Origin: Solobacterium sp.
GTDB taxonomy: Bacteria > Bacillota_I > Bacilli_A > Erysipelotrichales > Erysipelotrichaceae
DNA: 64,000 nt
Direction of reading: 5' to 3'
Assembly: GCA_024693325.1 (NCBI GenBank)
Contig: JAILLA010000002.1
Span: 1-64,000 of the forward strand
Positions within the stretch are counted from its first letter, which is position 1; each line of letters opens with the position of its first letter. Under the pieces are notes generated by a model that did not search any database, was not told the DNA's origin, and saw nothing but the letters and a program-made list of their open reading frames with translations. The position numbers and the translations under genes are program-made. Positions 32,611 to 41,526 of the stretch are shown here, piece by piece.

Positions 32611-33633
32611 ATGAAAGAGAGTAAACTGGGCAACATTCCTATTCTGGACACAATCAACAAGATCCCCGGAGGACTTATGGTCGTTCCTCTGTTCCTGGGT
32701 GTTATCGTCAACTCTTTATTCCCGGACTTCCTCGAAATCGGAAGTTTCACAACAGCCCTGTTTAAGAACGGCGCAAATGCATTGATCGCGGCGTTGTTCT
32801 TCTGCTCCGGTGCACAGATTCAGTTCAAAAGTGCCGGACAGTCACTCTACAAAGGTCTTGTCCTGAATACCAGCAAAGTCTTATTTGGCGTATCGCTTGG
32901 TGTGATTCTTGCCAAGATCGGCGGTCCCGGTGCAGTGGTTCTCGGTGTGACACCGCTTGCTCTGATCGGCTGCATGTCCAACTCCAACGGCGGTCTTTAC
33001 ACTGCTCTTGCTACGAAATACGGCACAAAAACTGACGTTGGTGCTGTTGCGATCATTTCTTCGAATGACGGACCTTTCTTTGAAATGCTGTTTATGGGTC
33101 TGACCGGTGTTGCCAATATTCCGATCAAGACTCTGATCGCCTGCATTTTCCCGATCATCGTCGGTATGATCCTTGGCAACCTTGATAATAAGCTCCGTGA
33201 TTTCTTAAAACCCGGCATGCTTATTTCCATCTTCCTGTTCTCATTCCCGCTGGGTGCAGGTATGAACTTCAAGACTCTGATCACAGCCGGTATTCCGGGT
33301 ATCCTCCTCGGTGTCCTGACAGTGCTGTGGACAGGTATTCCTTCTTATTTCATTTACAAACTGCTGGTTAAGAAAGAAAACAGAAGAAGCTGTGCAGTCG
33401 GTGCCGCTATTGGTACATCTGCAGGCAACTCTGTTGCAACACCTGCTGCGATCGCAGCTGTTGACGCAACATGGGAACCGTATGCTGCTGCAGCAACAGC
33501 ACAGTGCGCTGCTTCCGTTATCGTTACAGCTCTGCTGACACCTTTCGTTGTCAATGCTCTTTACAAGTATGAAGAGAAGAAGGGTCTGATCAACTATGAC
33601 CTTCCTCTTGCTTCAGAAGACGACAGCGAATAA
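32611..33633 (+). CDS. kdgT: 2-keto-3-deoxygluconate permease family protein
   Basis: This 340-residue protein has about ten membrane helices. It matches the KdgT family throughout: IPGGLMVVPLFLGVIVNSLFP, ALIAALFFCSGAQI, CMSNSNGGLYTAL, ISSNDGPFFEMLFMG and GTSAGNSVATPAAIAAVDATWEPYA. Family members carry 2-keto-3-deoxygluconate with protons; here the linked gene is LarA-like, so a 2-hydroxy or 2-oxo acid is a likely substrate. GGAG precedes the ATG. An intercistronic hairpin separates it from the racemase-like gene. Confidence 0.88.
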   Translation: MKESKLGNIPILDTINKIPGGLMVVPLFLGVIVNSLFPDFLEIGSFTTALFKNGANALIAALFFCSGAQIQFKSAGQSLYKGLVLNTSKVLFGVSLGVILAKIGGPGAVVLGVTPLALIGCMSNSNGGLYTALATKYGTKTDVGAVAIISSNDGPFFEMLFMGLTGVANIPIKTLIACIFPIIVGMILGNLDNKLRDFLKPGMLISIFLFSFPLGAGMNFKTLITAGIPGILLGVLTVLWTGIPSYFIYKLLVKKENRRSCAVGAAIGTSAGNSVATPAAIAAVDATWEPYAAAATAQCAASVIVTALLTPFVVNALYKYEEKKGLINYDLPLASEDDSE

Positions 33634-33670
33634 ACCGCAGTTCAATTGAATTTCTTTTAGAAAAATACAC

Positions 33671-33703
33671 GAAGGCTGCTGTGCCTGAAGGCCGGCAGTC
33701 TTC
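33671..33703 (+). other. Intercistronic hairpin between KdgT and LarA genes
   Basis: GAAGGCTGC (33671-33679) pairs with GCAGTCTTC (33695-33703) with one G-T pair. There is no T-tail. It may be an RNA-processing or stabilising element that sets different levels of permease and racemase. Confidence 0.45.
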
Positions 33704-33752
33704 ACCAAAGTAATTTGGTCCATGTTTTCAATCATTGCCATTGGAGGTAAAT

Positions 33753-35024
33753 ATGAAAATATCATTCCCTTACGGAAAAGAATTCATTGACTATGATTTT
33801 TCAGATGAAAGAGTTCAGGGGGTTCTCGTATCAAATCTTCACCACTATGTGGCTGAAAAAGATCCTCTGACTCTGGTCGAAGAAGCACTGGCGAACCCGA
33901 TCGGAAGTCCCAGGCTTTCGGAACTTGCAAAGGGGAAGAATAAGGTCGTCCTGATCGCTTCCGACCATACAAGACCCGTACCCAGCAAAGTGATCGTTCC
34001 GCCTATGCTGAGAGAGATCCGTGAAGGAAATCCGGATGCTGATATCACGATCCTCATCAGTACCGGCTGTCACCGCGGAACCACAAAAGAAGAACTGATC
34101 AGCAAGTTCGGCGAAGAGATCGTTGCCAAAGAAAAGATCGTTGTGCATGACTGTGACGAATCACCGCTTGTGCATATCGGAACATTACCCAGCGGCGGCG
34201 AACTCATCATCAACAAGCTTGTAGTAGATGCCGATCTGGTATGCTCTGAAGGATTTATCGAACCGCATTTCTTTGCGGGATTCTCAGGCGCAAGAAAATC
34301 CATTCTTCCGGGAATCGCTTCCAGGGTAACTGTCATGGCGAACCACTGCTCGGAATTCATTGCAGACCCGCATGCACGTACCGGTATCCTTGAAGGCAAT
34401 CCGATCCATAAAGATATGGTTTGGGCAGCAAGGACTGCAAAGCTTGCATTTATCTGCAATGTTGTCATCAACGCAGAAAAAGAAGCTATATTCGCTGTTG
34501 CCGGAGATCTGGAAGAAGCACATAAAGTAGGGTGTGACTTCCTTTCTTCACTCTGCAAAGTCGATGCGAAACCGGCTGATATCGTTATTACCACAAACGG
34601 CGGTTACCCGCTTGATCAGAATATCTACCAGGCAGTCAAAGGTATGACAGCAGCAGAAGCTACTGTTAAGAAGGGCGGCGTCATCATCATGATGGCTAAG
34701 AGCAATGACGGTCACGGCGGTGAGCATTTCTATCATCAGATGGCAGATGAGCCGGATATCGAAAAGACACTGGCACTCTTCCTGTCCAGAGGCAGAAATG
34801 AAACCGTACCTGATCAGTGGCAGACACAGATCTTTATCCGCGTACTGCAGAAGGCAAAAGTCGTCTACATATCCGATGCACCGGATGAGATGGTCAGAGG
34901 ACTGCATATGATCCCGGTACATACACTGGAAGAAGCTATGGCAGTTGCTGAAGATATCGTTGGAAATAAGAATGCAACAATAACTGCTATTCCCGACGGT
35001 GTTTCAGTCATGGTCATTGAATAA
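33753..35024 (+). CDS. larA: LarA-family nickel-pincer racemase/epimerase
   Basis: This 423-residue protein keeps the catalytic residues of lactate racemase LarA: DHTRPVPS, His107 in CHRGTT, EPHFFAGFSGARK with His172 and Lys182, and His198 in MANHC, almost at the same numbers as H108, H174, K184 and H200 of the Lactiplantibacillus enzyme. LarA needs the nickel-pincer cofactor made by LarB, LarC and LarE, none of which is in this window. Relatives act on malate, phenyllactate or sugar acids, and the adjacent KdgT-like permease favours a sugar-derived hydroxy acid. Start at 33753 after TGGAGG; an upstream ATG at 33735 is within the leader. Confidence 0.85.
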   Translation: MKISFPYGKEFIDYDFSDERVQGVLVSNLHHYVAEKDPLTLVEEALANPIGSPRLSELAKGKNKVVLIASDHTRPVPSKVIVPPMLREIREGNPDADITILISTGCHRGTTKEELISKFGEEIVAKEKIVVHDCDESPLVHIGTLPSGGELIINKLVVDADLVCSEGFIEPHFFAGFSGARKSILPGIASRVTVMANHCSEFIADPHARTGILEGNPIHKDMVWAARTAKLAFICNVVINAEKEAIFAVAGDLEEAHKVGCDFLSSLCKVDAKPADIVITTNGGYPLDQNIYQAVKGMTAAEATVKKGGVIIMMAKSNDGHGGEHFYHQMADEPDIEKTLALFLSRGRNETVPDQWQTQIFIRVLQKAKVVYISDAPDEMVRGLHMIPVHTLEEAMAVAEDIVGNKNATITAIPDGVSVMVIE

Positions 35025-35057
35025 CGAAAAGTAACTTAGAGCGTAAGAGGAGAAATG

Positions 35058-35966
35058 ATGCAGGTCTTTGTAAAAAATGTTGTTGAAAGCTATATTATCT
35101 TTCTGTTTTTTGAAGGCCTGCTGCTCTTCAGTCTGTTAAAGTCAGGAGCGAAAAGCAGAAAAAAGGCAAAGGCAGTGCTGATCATTACACTTGCTTCGGC
35201 GTTGATCTGGATCGATTATTATCTGATCTATGTAAACCGTCTGCCTATGAGCATGGCATTGATCGTACCGGCTGTACTGCTTGCCCTGGGTATTATGTTC
35301 AGAAGTACCGTATTTCCATTCAGGACTCATTGTGTTAACTGCGGGAAAGCACTCAGCATATCGGAATTTCTATCGATGGATGAACATCTGTGTGCTTCCT
35401 GTTACCAGGAGATCCACCCTGAATCGGTCAAACTGAGTCCGGATGAACAGTACCGCAGGGAAACAGAAGAAAAAAAGAAAGACTGGCAGGGCTGGAAACC
35501 GGACAGGGAATATGTGCTGGTGTTCGCGTTTGATGAAAAGTCAAACGTTCTGCTGATCGATAATCTCAATATGCCCAAAAGTCCCGGCAAGCATTCCGGT
35601 GTGATCGGGGCGATCAATGCACGGAGTGACAAATACAAAACTGCATCGAATGCCCTGAAAAGAGAAACAGGCATTGTTTGCGAAAGACCTGACTACATGG
35701 GAAGATTGAATTTCCAGATGCCTGATACGAATGTCCGCTTCTATATTTTTATCGCAAGGGAGTTTTCCGGTACGTTAAAAGAAGGGGGCAGTAAAAAACC
35801 GATCTGGGTCCCGCTGAAAAAACTGGACTATGACCTGATGAGTATGGATTATCCTTTATGGCTTCCGAGAATGTTGAGGGGACAGTATGTTGAGTACTAT
35901 GCCAAGGTGAACCCGGAAGGGAAGATCTACGAGGATATTCTTGATCTTGATGCAAAGAACGGATGA
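35058..35966 (+). CDS. Membrane protein with zinc ribbon and degenerate NUDIX domain
   Basis: This 302-residue protein has two or three N-terminal membrane helices (about residues 5-26, 38-58 and 65-85), a zinc-ribbon-like CVNCGK...CASCYQ (about 95-117) and a C-terminal domain resembling NUDIX hydrolases (YVLVFAFDEKSNVLLI, SGVIGAINA, ALKRETGI). The NUDIX box lacks the REXXEE glutamates, so it is probably a sensor or binding domain rather than a pyrophosphatase. AGAGGAG gives best spacing to ATG 35058. It follows LarA by 33 bases and ends at a strong terminator. Function is unknown. Confidence 0.65.
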   Translation: MQVFVKNVVESYIIFLFFEGLLLFSLLKSGAKSRKKAKAVLIITLASALIWIDYYLIYVNRLPMSMALIVPAVLLALGIMFRSTVFPFRTHCVNCGKALSISEFLSMDEHLCASCYQEIHPESVKLSPDEQYRRETEEKKKDWQGWKPDREYVLVFAFDEKSNVLLIDNLNMPKSPGKHSGVIGAINARSDKYKTASNALKRETGIVCERPDYMGRLNFQMPDTNVRFYIFIAREFSGTLKEGGSKKPIWVPLKKLDYDLMSMDYPLWLPRMLRGQYVEYYAKVNPEGKIYEDILDLDAKNG

Positions 35967-36114
35967 GGAGCTGCACCGGATCATACTCAGGTACCGGTTA
36001 AAACCGTGATGAAAGAAGTCGTAAACCGGTATGCTGGACATGGTGAAAATGTTCTGTAAAGACGGTCCAAATTGTCTGAAGTGAGTCAAAAACGATCGTC
36101 GTATAAAACTTGAT

Positions 36115-36157
36115 AAGGTCTCAGCCAGTCAGTCATCACTGGCAAGAGACCTTTTTT
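36115..36157 (+). terminator. Strong rho-independent terminator
   Basis: AAGGTCTC (36115-36122) and CCAGT (36125-36129) pair with ACTGG (36138-36142) and GAGACCTT (36146-36153) in a two-part stem, followed by a T-run. It ends the KdgT-LarA-NUDIX-like unit. Confidence 0.85.
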
Positions 36158-36264
36158 CATTTTGCTTATTGATGGGAATAACCTTACCGATACAGGTATA
36201 ATGAATATAAAGAAACGGCTGTAAATATCAGTACAGAAAAGATGATCATTTGATGAGGTACAGG

Positions 36265-36804
36265 ATGAAGAGGTTTATTGCCCTGCTGAGAGGCATCAAT
36301 ATCAGCGGCAGAAACAGGATCGCAATGGCCGATCTGAAACCTGCAGTAGAAGAACTCGGATATGAGAACGTTGTTACGCATCTCAACAGCGGCAATGTTA
36401 TTTTTTCATCCAATGAAGAGAATGAAACTGTCCTGACGGAAAACATAAAGATGATGCTGGACAGGCGCTTTGCAATGAAGATCCCGGTTTTTGTCATCGG
36501 ATGCGATGAACTTGAAAGCCTGCTGGATAAAGCACCGGACTGGTGGGGAACAGATGACAAAAACATTTATGACAATCTGATCTTTGTGATCCCGCCCGCG
36601 GATGTGCAGGAGCTTTGTAAGAAGATCGGTGCGCCGACAGAAGGTCTGGAACAGATACAGATCTCCGGCAATGCTGTGTTCTGGTCATTTGACAGACAGA
36701 AATATGCGAAAGCAAACTGGTGGAAAAGAACAGCAGAAGCCGGGATCGGGGAGATGATCACGATCAGGACAGCCAATACACTGCGTAAGATCGTTAAGAT
36801 GTAA
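36265..36804 (+). CDS. DUF1697 protein
   Basis: This 179-residue protein is a clear DUF1697 member: MKRFIALLRGINISGRNRIAMADLK, LGYENVVTHLNSGNVIF, and the C-terminal ITIRTANTLRKIVKM. The family is widespread and of unknown function. The ATG at 36265 fits the usual family N-terminus and has an AGG site 6 bases upstream; earlier in-frame starts at 36250 (TTG) and 36253 do not. It is likely cytosolic and monocistronic. Confidence 0.85.
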   Translation: MKRFIALLRGINISGRNRIAMADLKPAVEELGYENVVTHLNSGNVIFSSNEENETVLTENIKMMLDRRFAMKIPVFVIGCDELESLLDKAPDWWGTDDKNIYDNLIFVIPPADVQELCKKIGAPTEGLEQIQISGNAVFWSFDRQKYAKANWWKRTAEAGIGEMITIRTANTLRKIVKM

Positions 36805-36956
36805 TTCATTGATCCTGAGGGGAAAACAGATCCTGTTCCCGGACTGAATCAATGTCAGCCGGACGAAACTGTTCACCTGCAACATGGCTGGTTTTGCCGG
36901 CATGCCCGATCTGTGTTCAAAAGGAATGCCGGAAAACGGCATAGGAGGACTGTATC

Positions 36957-37631
36957 ATGAGCATGATTTTCCTGATTCTTGGGCTTATAGCACTTGCGTT
37001 CTATATCCCCGAGAAGCTGAGAGGATATACACTGAAGGCAGTATTTAGAAAAAGCATCGTTTCCGTATTGTTCATTGCCGTCGCAGTTTCGGCAGGAGCT
37101 TCCGGTAAAATGCCGATGTTTGTGATCCTTGGACTGGTATGCGGTCTGCTCGGGGATATCTGGCTCGATCTCAAATATGTATTTCCTCTGCATGATGAAC
37201 CATTTACATATGCGGGTTTTATATCATTTGGGATCGGACATATCCTTTATGTGACCGGACTGCTTCTGCAGTACGGCACAGGTAAATATCTTCCTTTGTC
37301 ATTTGTGCTGGCCGCAATTGCCGCAGGACTTGTTTCTGTTCTTGAAGGACCGATGAAGCTTGTCTATGGAAAAATGAAGCCTGTGGTATTGGCATATGGA
37401 TTTCTGCTGTTTTCCAGTGTATTTGTATCAGGCGGTCTTCTTCTGTCAGAAGGCGGCTGGACACTTCTGCTGTTCTTTGCTGGAAGCGTACTGTTCGCTG
37501 TTTCGGACCTGATCCTGAGCGGTACATATTTCGGAAAAGGGAAGGATACAGCTCCCTATATCATCAGTAATTACCTGTCCTATTACGGCGGTCAGTTCCT
37601 GATCGCGTACGCTCTGGTATTTCTTGTGTAA
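36957..37631 (+). CDS. YhhN/TMEM86-family membrane protein (lysoplasmalogenase-like)
   Basis: This 224-residue protein has seven or eight hydrophobic helices and the two acidic motifs of the family: GLLGDIWLD (about residue 65) and VLFAVSDLILSGTYF (about 180). Characterised relatives hydrolyse the vinyl-ether bond of lysoplasmalogens. Plasmalogens occur in anaerobic bacteria, so that role would fit. AGGAGG precedes the ATG. It is separated by a terminator from the convergent gene downstream. Confidence 0.8.
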   Translation: MSMIFLILGLIALAFYIPEKLRGYTLKAVFRKSIVSVLFIAVAVSAGASGKMPMFVILGLVCGLLGDIWLDLKYVFPLHDEPFTYAGFISFGIGHILYVTGLLLQYGTGKYLPLSFVLAAIAAGLVSVLEGPMKLVYGKMKPVVLAYGFLLFSSVFVSGGLLLSEGGWTLLLFFAGSVLFAVSDLILSGTYFGKGKDTAPYIISNYLSYYGGQFLIAYALVFLV

Positions 37632-37731
37632 GATCTGTTCGCGGTCGACATAGAAGATGCTCTGTGTTGAGAATAGCAAGTGAGGCGATTAGGAATTTTC
37701 CCTGTTGATTCAAACGTTCCGGATAAATAAA

Positions 37732-37755
37732 TGAAGGCGGCAGATCCCGCCTTCA
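37732..37755. terminator. Terminator between convergent genes
   Basis: TGAAGGCGG (37732-37740) and CCGCCTTCA (37747-37755) form a perfect 9-bp stem with a 6-base loop. On the minus strand it is followed by TTTATTTATCC, so it mainly serves the serine hydrolase gene; it may act in both directions. Confidence 0.72.
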
Positions 37756-37778
37756 ATGTTTATAAGCTGTTGTTTTGT

Positions 37779-38761
37779 TCAGAAACTTCTCAAGAGTTCG
37801 AGGCCAGGTTCTTCTACCTTGAGCAGGGCATAGTTTGTGCCGATAAAGACCGCTGTTTTGTTTTTGCGGCATAAGCCGAGCCATGCACTGAATGCACCGG
37901 CACTGCCTGTATGCCAGGAGATCCCGTCATCGGTCAGACGCCATGCCAGACCGCTCTTGAAGTCTTTTTCACCATGTCCGTGCACCTGGTGGCAAAGATC
38001 CAGATAAGGCCTGTTTTCATCCATCTGGATCGAGGCGTATTTCAGCATATCCGCAGCAGTAGAATTCAGTGCGCCTGCAGACATGATGACATCGCTTTTC
38101 TCCCATTTCCAGCAGGAACAGGGATTTTCCTTTTTGTCATATCCGGTCAGTGTTACGTTTCCGATCATGGTATCTTTGAGCCCGAGGTCGTTCTGTGCAT
38201 AGTCATTCATCAGATCCCAGTAATTCTCTCCTCCGATGATACCCAGGATATAGCCAAGGATCCCATAGGCAAGATTGGAATACTCAAATTTATATTCTTT
38301 ATCCTGCAGCTTTGTCTCTCTGATCAGCTTCAGCATGACTTCTTCATCAAGCGTACCGCGGAACGGATTGACATGCAGAAGACCGTCCGGTTTGTTCATG
38401 TTTGCAAGTCTTAACAGTGTTTCCACTGTTGTGAAAGGTTTTCCGCCGTATCCGGAGGAATGAACTGCAAGCGGCGAAGAGAAGGATAATACTGATCAGG
38501 CAGACCGCTGATATATGCGGAAAGTGGATCGATCAGATCCGCTTTTCCCTCTGACACATATTTCGCGAGCAGGGAAGCGGTAAAAGTCTTGCAGATAGAA
38601 CCGACCGGATACGTAAGTGTTTCATCGGACTCGTTCTGCTGGGGGTCAAGATGAATGATCTGTGTATTCCCATCCTGAAGGATACCGAGTGTCAGTTCCA
38701 TATGTGAAGTCTTCGGATACAGTTTCCGGATGACGGGTTCGGCAGCTTTTCTGATTTCCAT
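37779..38761 (-). pseudogene. Serine hydrolase (beta-lactamase/class C family), frameshifted
   Basis: Reading leftwards from ATG 38761 (after AAGGAG), the first frame has S55-I-C-K58 (the SxxK active-site motif) and runs to SLRR, after which the frame is lost at about 38468-38477. The other frame continues as LAVHSSGYGGKPFTTVETLLRLANMNKPDG, then EYSNLAYG (YSN motif) and WHTGSAGAFSAW (HTG motif) to the stop at 37779. One inserted base restores a protein of about 327 residues. The family includes DD-peptidases and esterases; no signal peptide is visible. All catalytic motifs remain, so the break is recent or an assembly error. Confidence 0.78.
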
Positions 38762-39148
38762 AATGATCTCCTTATTGCGCAATATGATCTGTCTCAATTA
38801 TATCAGTCCGCATAACGCAGGAAACTTCCAGACTGAACAAAACACAGTTAAAAAAGTCTTTATATCGAATAATATCTGCTTGATGAGTTCCGTTTCCATT
38901 TACTGAAAGACCGGTCATGTTTTACCGTATAGTCCAGGGCTGTTTTTTTGAGGCTGAATGTAATGTCAGGAAGGCATGCTGCAGCATTTTCAGGTGTGTG
39001 CTGATTGCTTGATACGTTTTGAAAGTCATGGATATAATATTTAAAATCTTCGATCAATCATGTTTGAAACATTCAGAAGTTCATAAATGAATCTTTGGCA
39101 CGTAATGACATGAAATTGTTCTTATCAATAGGTATTGGAGTTATGTAA
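38762..39148. other. Intergenic region without a recognisable gene
   Basis: This region contains a TATAAT on the minus strand (38797-38802) upstream of the serine hydrolase, with no good -35 box. A 65-codon minus-strand open frame (38860-39057) lacks a ribosome site and looks like chance. The remainder is AT-rich leader for the plus-strand MFS gene, whose own ribosome site (TATTGGAG) is at its right end. Confidence 0.5.
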
Positions 39149-40384
39149 ATGGAAAAAAAGAATGAAAGATATTTATTCCTGGCAGTTTTCCTGTTCTGGT
39201 TTTCTGTCTATACATATCCTTCATTCCTGACTACCTATGTGACCAATAAACTGGGTGCCGCAAAAACACTTGCCGGCATGATCGTAGGCAGTTATGGTTT
39301 GACACAGATGATCCTCAGGATCCCGCTCGGCATTTTGTCGGATGCTATTAAAAAGCGGAAGCTGTTTGTGATGATCGGCTTTGCTGTTTCGATCGCCGCT
39401 TCAGCGGGACTTGCACTGACCGCACTGATCGCCGGAAGGGAACATATCCCGGAAGGACTGGCATACGCAGTTCTCATATTCCGCGGTATGTCGGGAATGA
39501 CAGCTGCCACATGGGTAAATTTTTCTGTTCTTTATGCGTCCAGCTATCAGGGAGATCAGGTGGCGAAAGCAATGAGCCGGGTGATCGTACCGCAATGCGG
39601 GTCACAGATCATTGCAATGCTGTTGGGTGCACAGCTTGCTGGAAATATCGGAGAGATCTGGGCGTTCCTGCTGGCAGCCGCAGCAGGGATTGCCGGACTT
39701 GTCATAATGTCCAAAGTCAAAGACCAGCCTCCGACCGGAGATCCGATCACGATCAAAGGCTTCCTGGAAGTGACAAGAAACATTCAGCTGATCAGCGGTA
39801 CTGTTCTTGCGACGATCTATCAGCTTGTTGTATGGATGACCGTACAGGGGTTTGTCCAGAACTGGGCAAGGGACGTGATCGGTATGATGACTGCCCAGCT
39901 GGGATATCTTTCTGTAGCAAACCTGCTTCCCAATACGATCGTTTCCCGCTTTTCAGGTACGGTTTTTGCGCCGAAATTCGGCAGAAGGTCTGTTCTTGCG
40001 GCCGGGTTTGCGGCCATGGCAGCAGCGTGCTTTCTTTATCCGAGAACTGATTCCATGTTCTCTCTGTTGTCAGTACAGGTCCTTCTTGGTACAGGAGTCG
40101 GACTGATCATGCCGCTGACGATGGCAAGCGCGATCGAAACCGTTCCAAATGCCAGACGGGGCGCGGCAATGGGGATCTATCAGGCAGTTTACGGAGCCGG
40201 AATGTTTGTCGGACCGGTGATCGCAGGAATGATCATTGACCGGTTCGGCGGAACAGGAGAGCATGTCAACCTGACAGCCGGTTACACTGCCAACTTCTAT
40301 GCGGCAATGTGCGTGGCAGTTATCGGAGGCATCCTGGCGGTATTGCTTACAAAAAAAAAGGTCCGCCAGAGTCATGGAAGATAA
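39149..40384 (+). CDS. MFS transporter
   Basis: This 411-residue protein has 12 predicted membrane helices. A major-facilitator loop motif is present between helices 2 and 3 (RIPLGILSDAIKKRK), and a second half starts near residue 210. The N-terminal FSVYTYPSFLTTYVTNKLGA and FGRRSVLAAGFAAM are typical of the multidrug/sugar-efflux group, but the substrate cannot be predicted. A TTGGAG site precedes the ATG. It is followed by a separate PrsW gene. Confidence 0.82.
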   Translation: MEKKNERYLFLAVFLFWFSVYTYPSFLTTYVTNKLGAAKTLAGMIVGSYGLTQMILRIPLGILSDAIKKRKLFVMIGFAVSIAASAGLALTALIAGREHIPEGLAYAVLIFRGMSGMTAATWVNFSVLYASSYQGDQVAKAMSRVIVPQCGSQIIAMLLGAQLAGNIGEIWAFLLAAAAGIAGLVIMSKVKDQPPTGDPITIKGFLEVTRNIQLISGTVLATIYQLVVWMTVQGFVQNWARDVIGMMTAQLGYLSVANLLPNTIVSRFSGTVFAPKFGRRSVLAAGFAAMAAACFLYPRTDSMFSLLSVQVLLGTGVGLIMPLTMASAIETVPNARRGAAMGIYQAVYGAGMFVGPVIAGMIIDRFGGTGEHVNLTAGYTANFYAAMCVAVIGGILAVLLTKKKVRQSHGR

Positions 40385-40512
40385 CGGATCAAAAGCGGAG
40401 TGATCCGGTCCGAGTGAACTGAGGTCATCCGGAGTTCTATTTCGTAAGTGACTCAATACGGTCAGTCATGCTAAAACATACCGTTTTCTGATAATGATTA
40501 GAAGGAGTTTAT

Positions 40513-41289
40513 ATGATACTTTTCAGTCTTGCTGTTTCGTTCTTTCTTTACTGGCTGATCCTGCAGAATAAAAAGAACGACCCGTTTCCAAAGGGAGGAG
40601 TGCTGCGCCTGGTGATCGCGGGAACTGTAAGTGTTCTGCTTGCAACGATCCTCACATTTCCGATCGGCGGAATTATCATGATGATCAGGTTCGGTGTATT
40701 CAGAGACATCTCCATATGGATGCAGGCAGCTAAAGAGGGGTCAGAAGCGCTGGCCGCTCTGGCCCAGGAAACCGTAAGAAATCACCCTCCGACATTCTTT
40801 GCGAATTTGATAAACATGTTCTTTAGTGCCGGTCTGCTGGAAGAAGGTCTTAAGTACCTGACATGCCGTATCGCTGTCAGAAAGGAAGGTATGATCCGGA
40901 CATGGATGGATTGTGCTGCTGTATTTGCGGTTGTTGGGATCACTTTCGAAATGCTGGAGAACGTTTTATATGGAGCAGGTTCTTCGATCGTTTCAATCAT
41001 TGCCAGAGCGCTCGCTCCCGCACATTTTGCGTTCGGTGTTGTTATGGGATATTTCTATGGGAAATACCTTATCAGCAAACAGAAGAAGTACAGGCTGCTT
41101 TCTGTCGCGATTCCTGTCGCGCTCCACACACTGTCAAATGCTTTTGCGATGTCGATGGATCTGGGGCCCTTCTTTCATGTTCTCGGGACTGTTTCGGGGA
41201 TCAGCCGTATCGTGTTTTCACTTGCGGCTGTCATCATCGTGATCCGCTGGCAGAAGAACAGAACTCTGGATATTCCGATCGATAGATAA
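40513..41289 (+). CDS. PrsW-family intramembrane metalloprotease
   Basis: This 258-residue polytopic protein has the PrsW motifs: LLEEGLKYL (EExxK), TFEMLENVLYG, APAHFAFGVVMG and PVALHTLSNAF, which carry the presumed zinc-binding Glu and His residues. Bacillus PrsW makes the first cut in the RsiW anti-sigma factor. No sigma/anti-sigma pair is nearby, so the substrate is unknown. AAGGAG precedes the ATG. It is probably monocistronic. Confidence 0.85.
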   Translation: MILFSLAVSFFLYWLILQNKKNDPFPKGGVLRLVIAGTVSVLLATILTFPIGGIIMMIRFGVFRDISIWMQAAKEGSEALAALAQETVRNHPPTFFANLINMFFSAGLLEEGLKYLTCRIAVRKEGMIRTWMDCAAVFAVVGITFEMLENVLYGAGSSIVSIIARALAPAHFAFGVVMGYFYGKYLISKQKKYRLLSVAIPVALHTLSNAFAMSMDLGPFFHVLGTVSGISRIVFSLAAVIIVIRWQKNRTLDIPIDR

Positions 41290-41526
41290 TAGTGTCATCG
41301 TTCGAAAAGGCCACAGGAAGTAAATGGTATGATTTTAGTTAGTCTGTTTCAAAATTGCAGGATCTTTGATTTCAGCATTTCCTGAAAGACGGTTTTATGT
41401 TGATGCGGAAATGATAAATAAATACAGGATGAGAAACAGAGATTATATTTTCCAGATCTGGAAATCAATGGTGATTCAAGGTTTTGCTATGGTATTGTGA
41501 TAATGTGGAAAGGGGACCATTACAAA

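Noticed and set aside
34070-34594. 174-codon minus-strand open frame
   Set aside because: Antisense shadow of the LarA gene.
38860-39057. 65-codon minus-strand open frame between two genes
   Set aside because: No ribosome site, no recognisable motif and AT-rich flanks; probably chance.
41330-41350. AGTTAG half-site before the second MFS gene
   Set aside because: The required CTAAC at 6-base spacing is absent, so it is not counted as a cluster operator.
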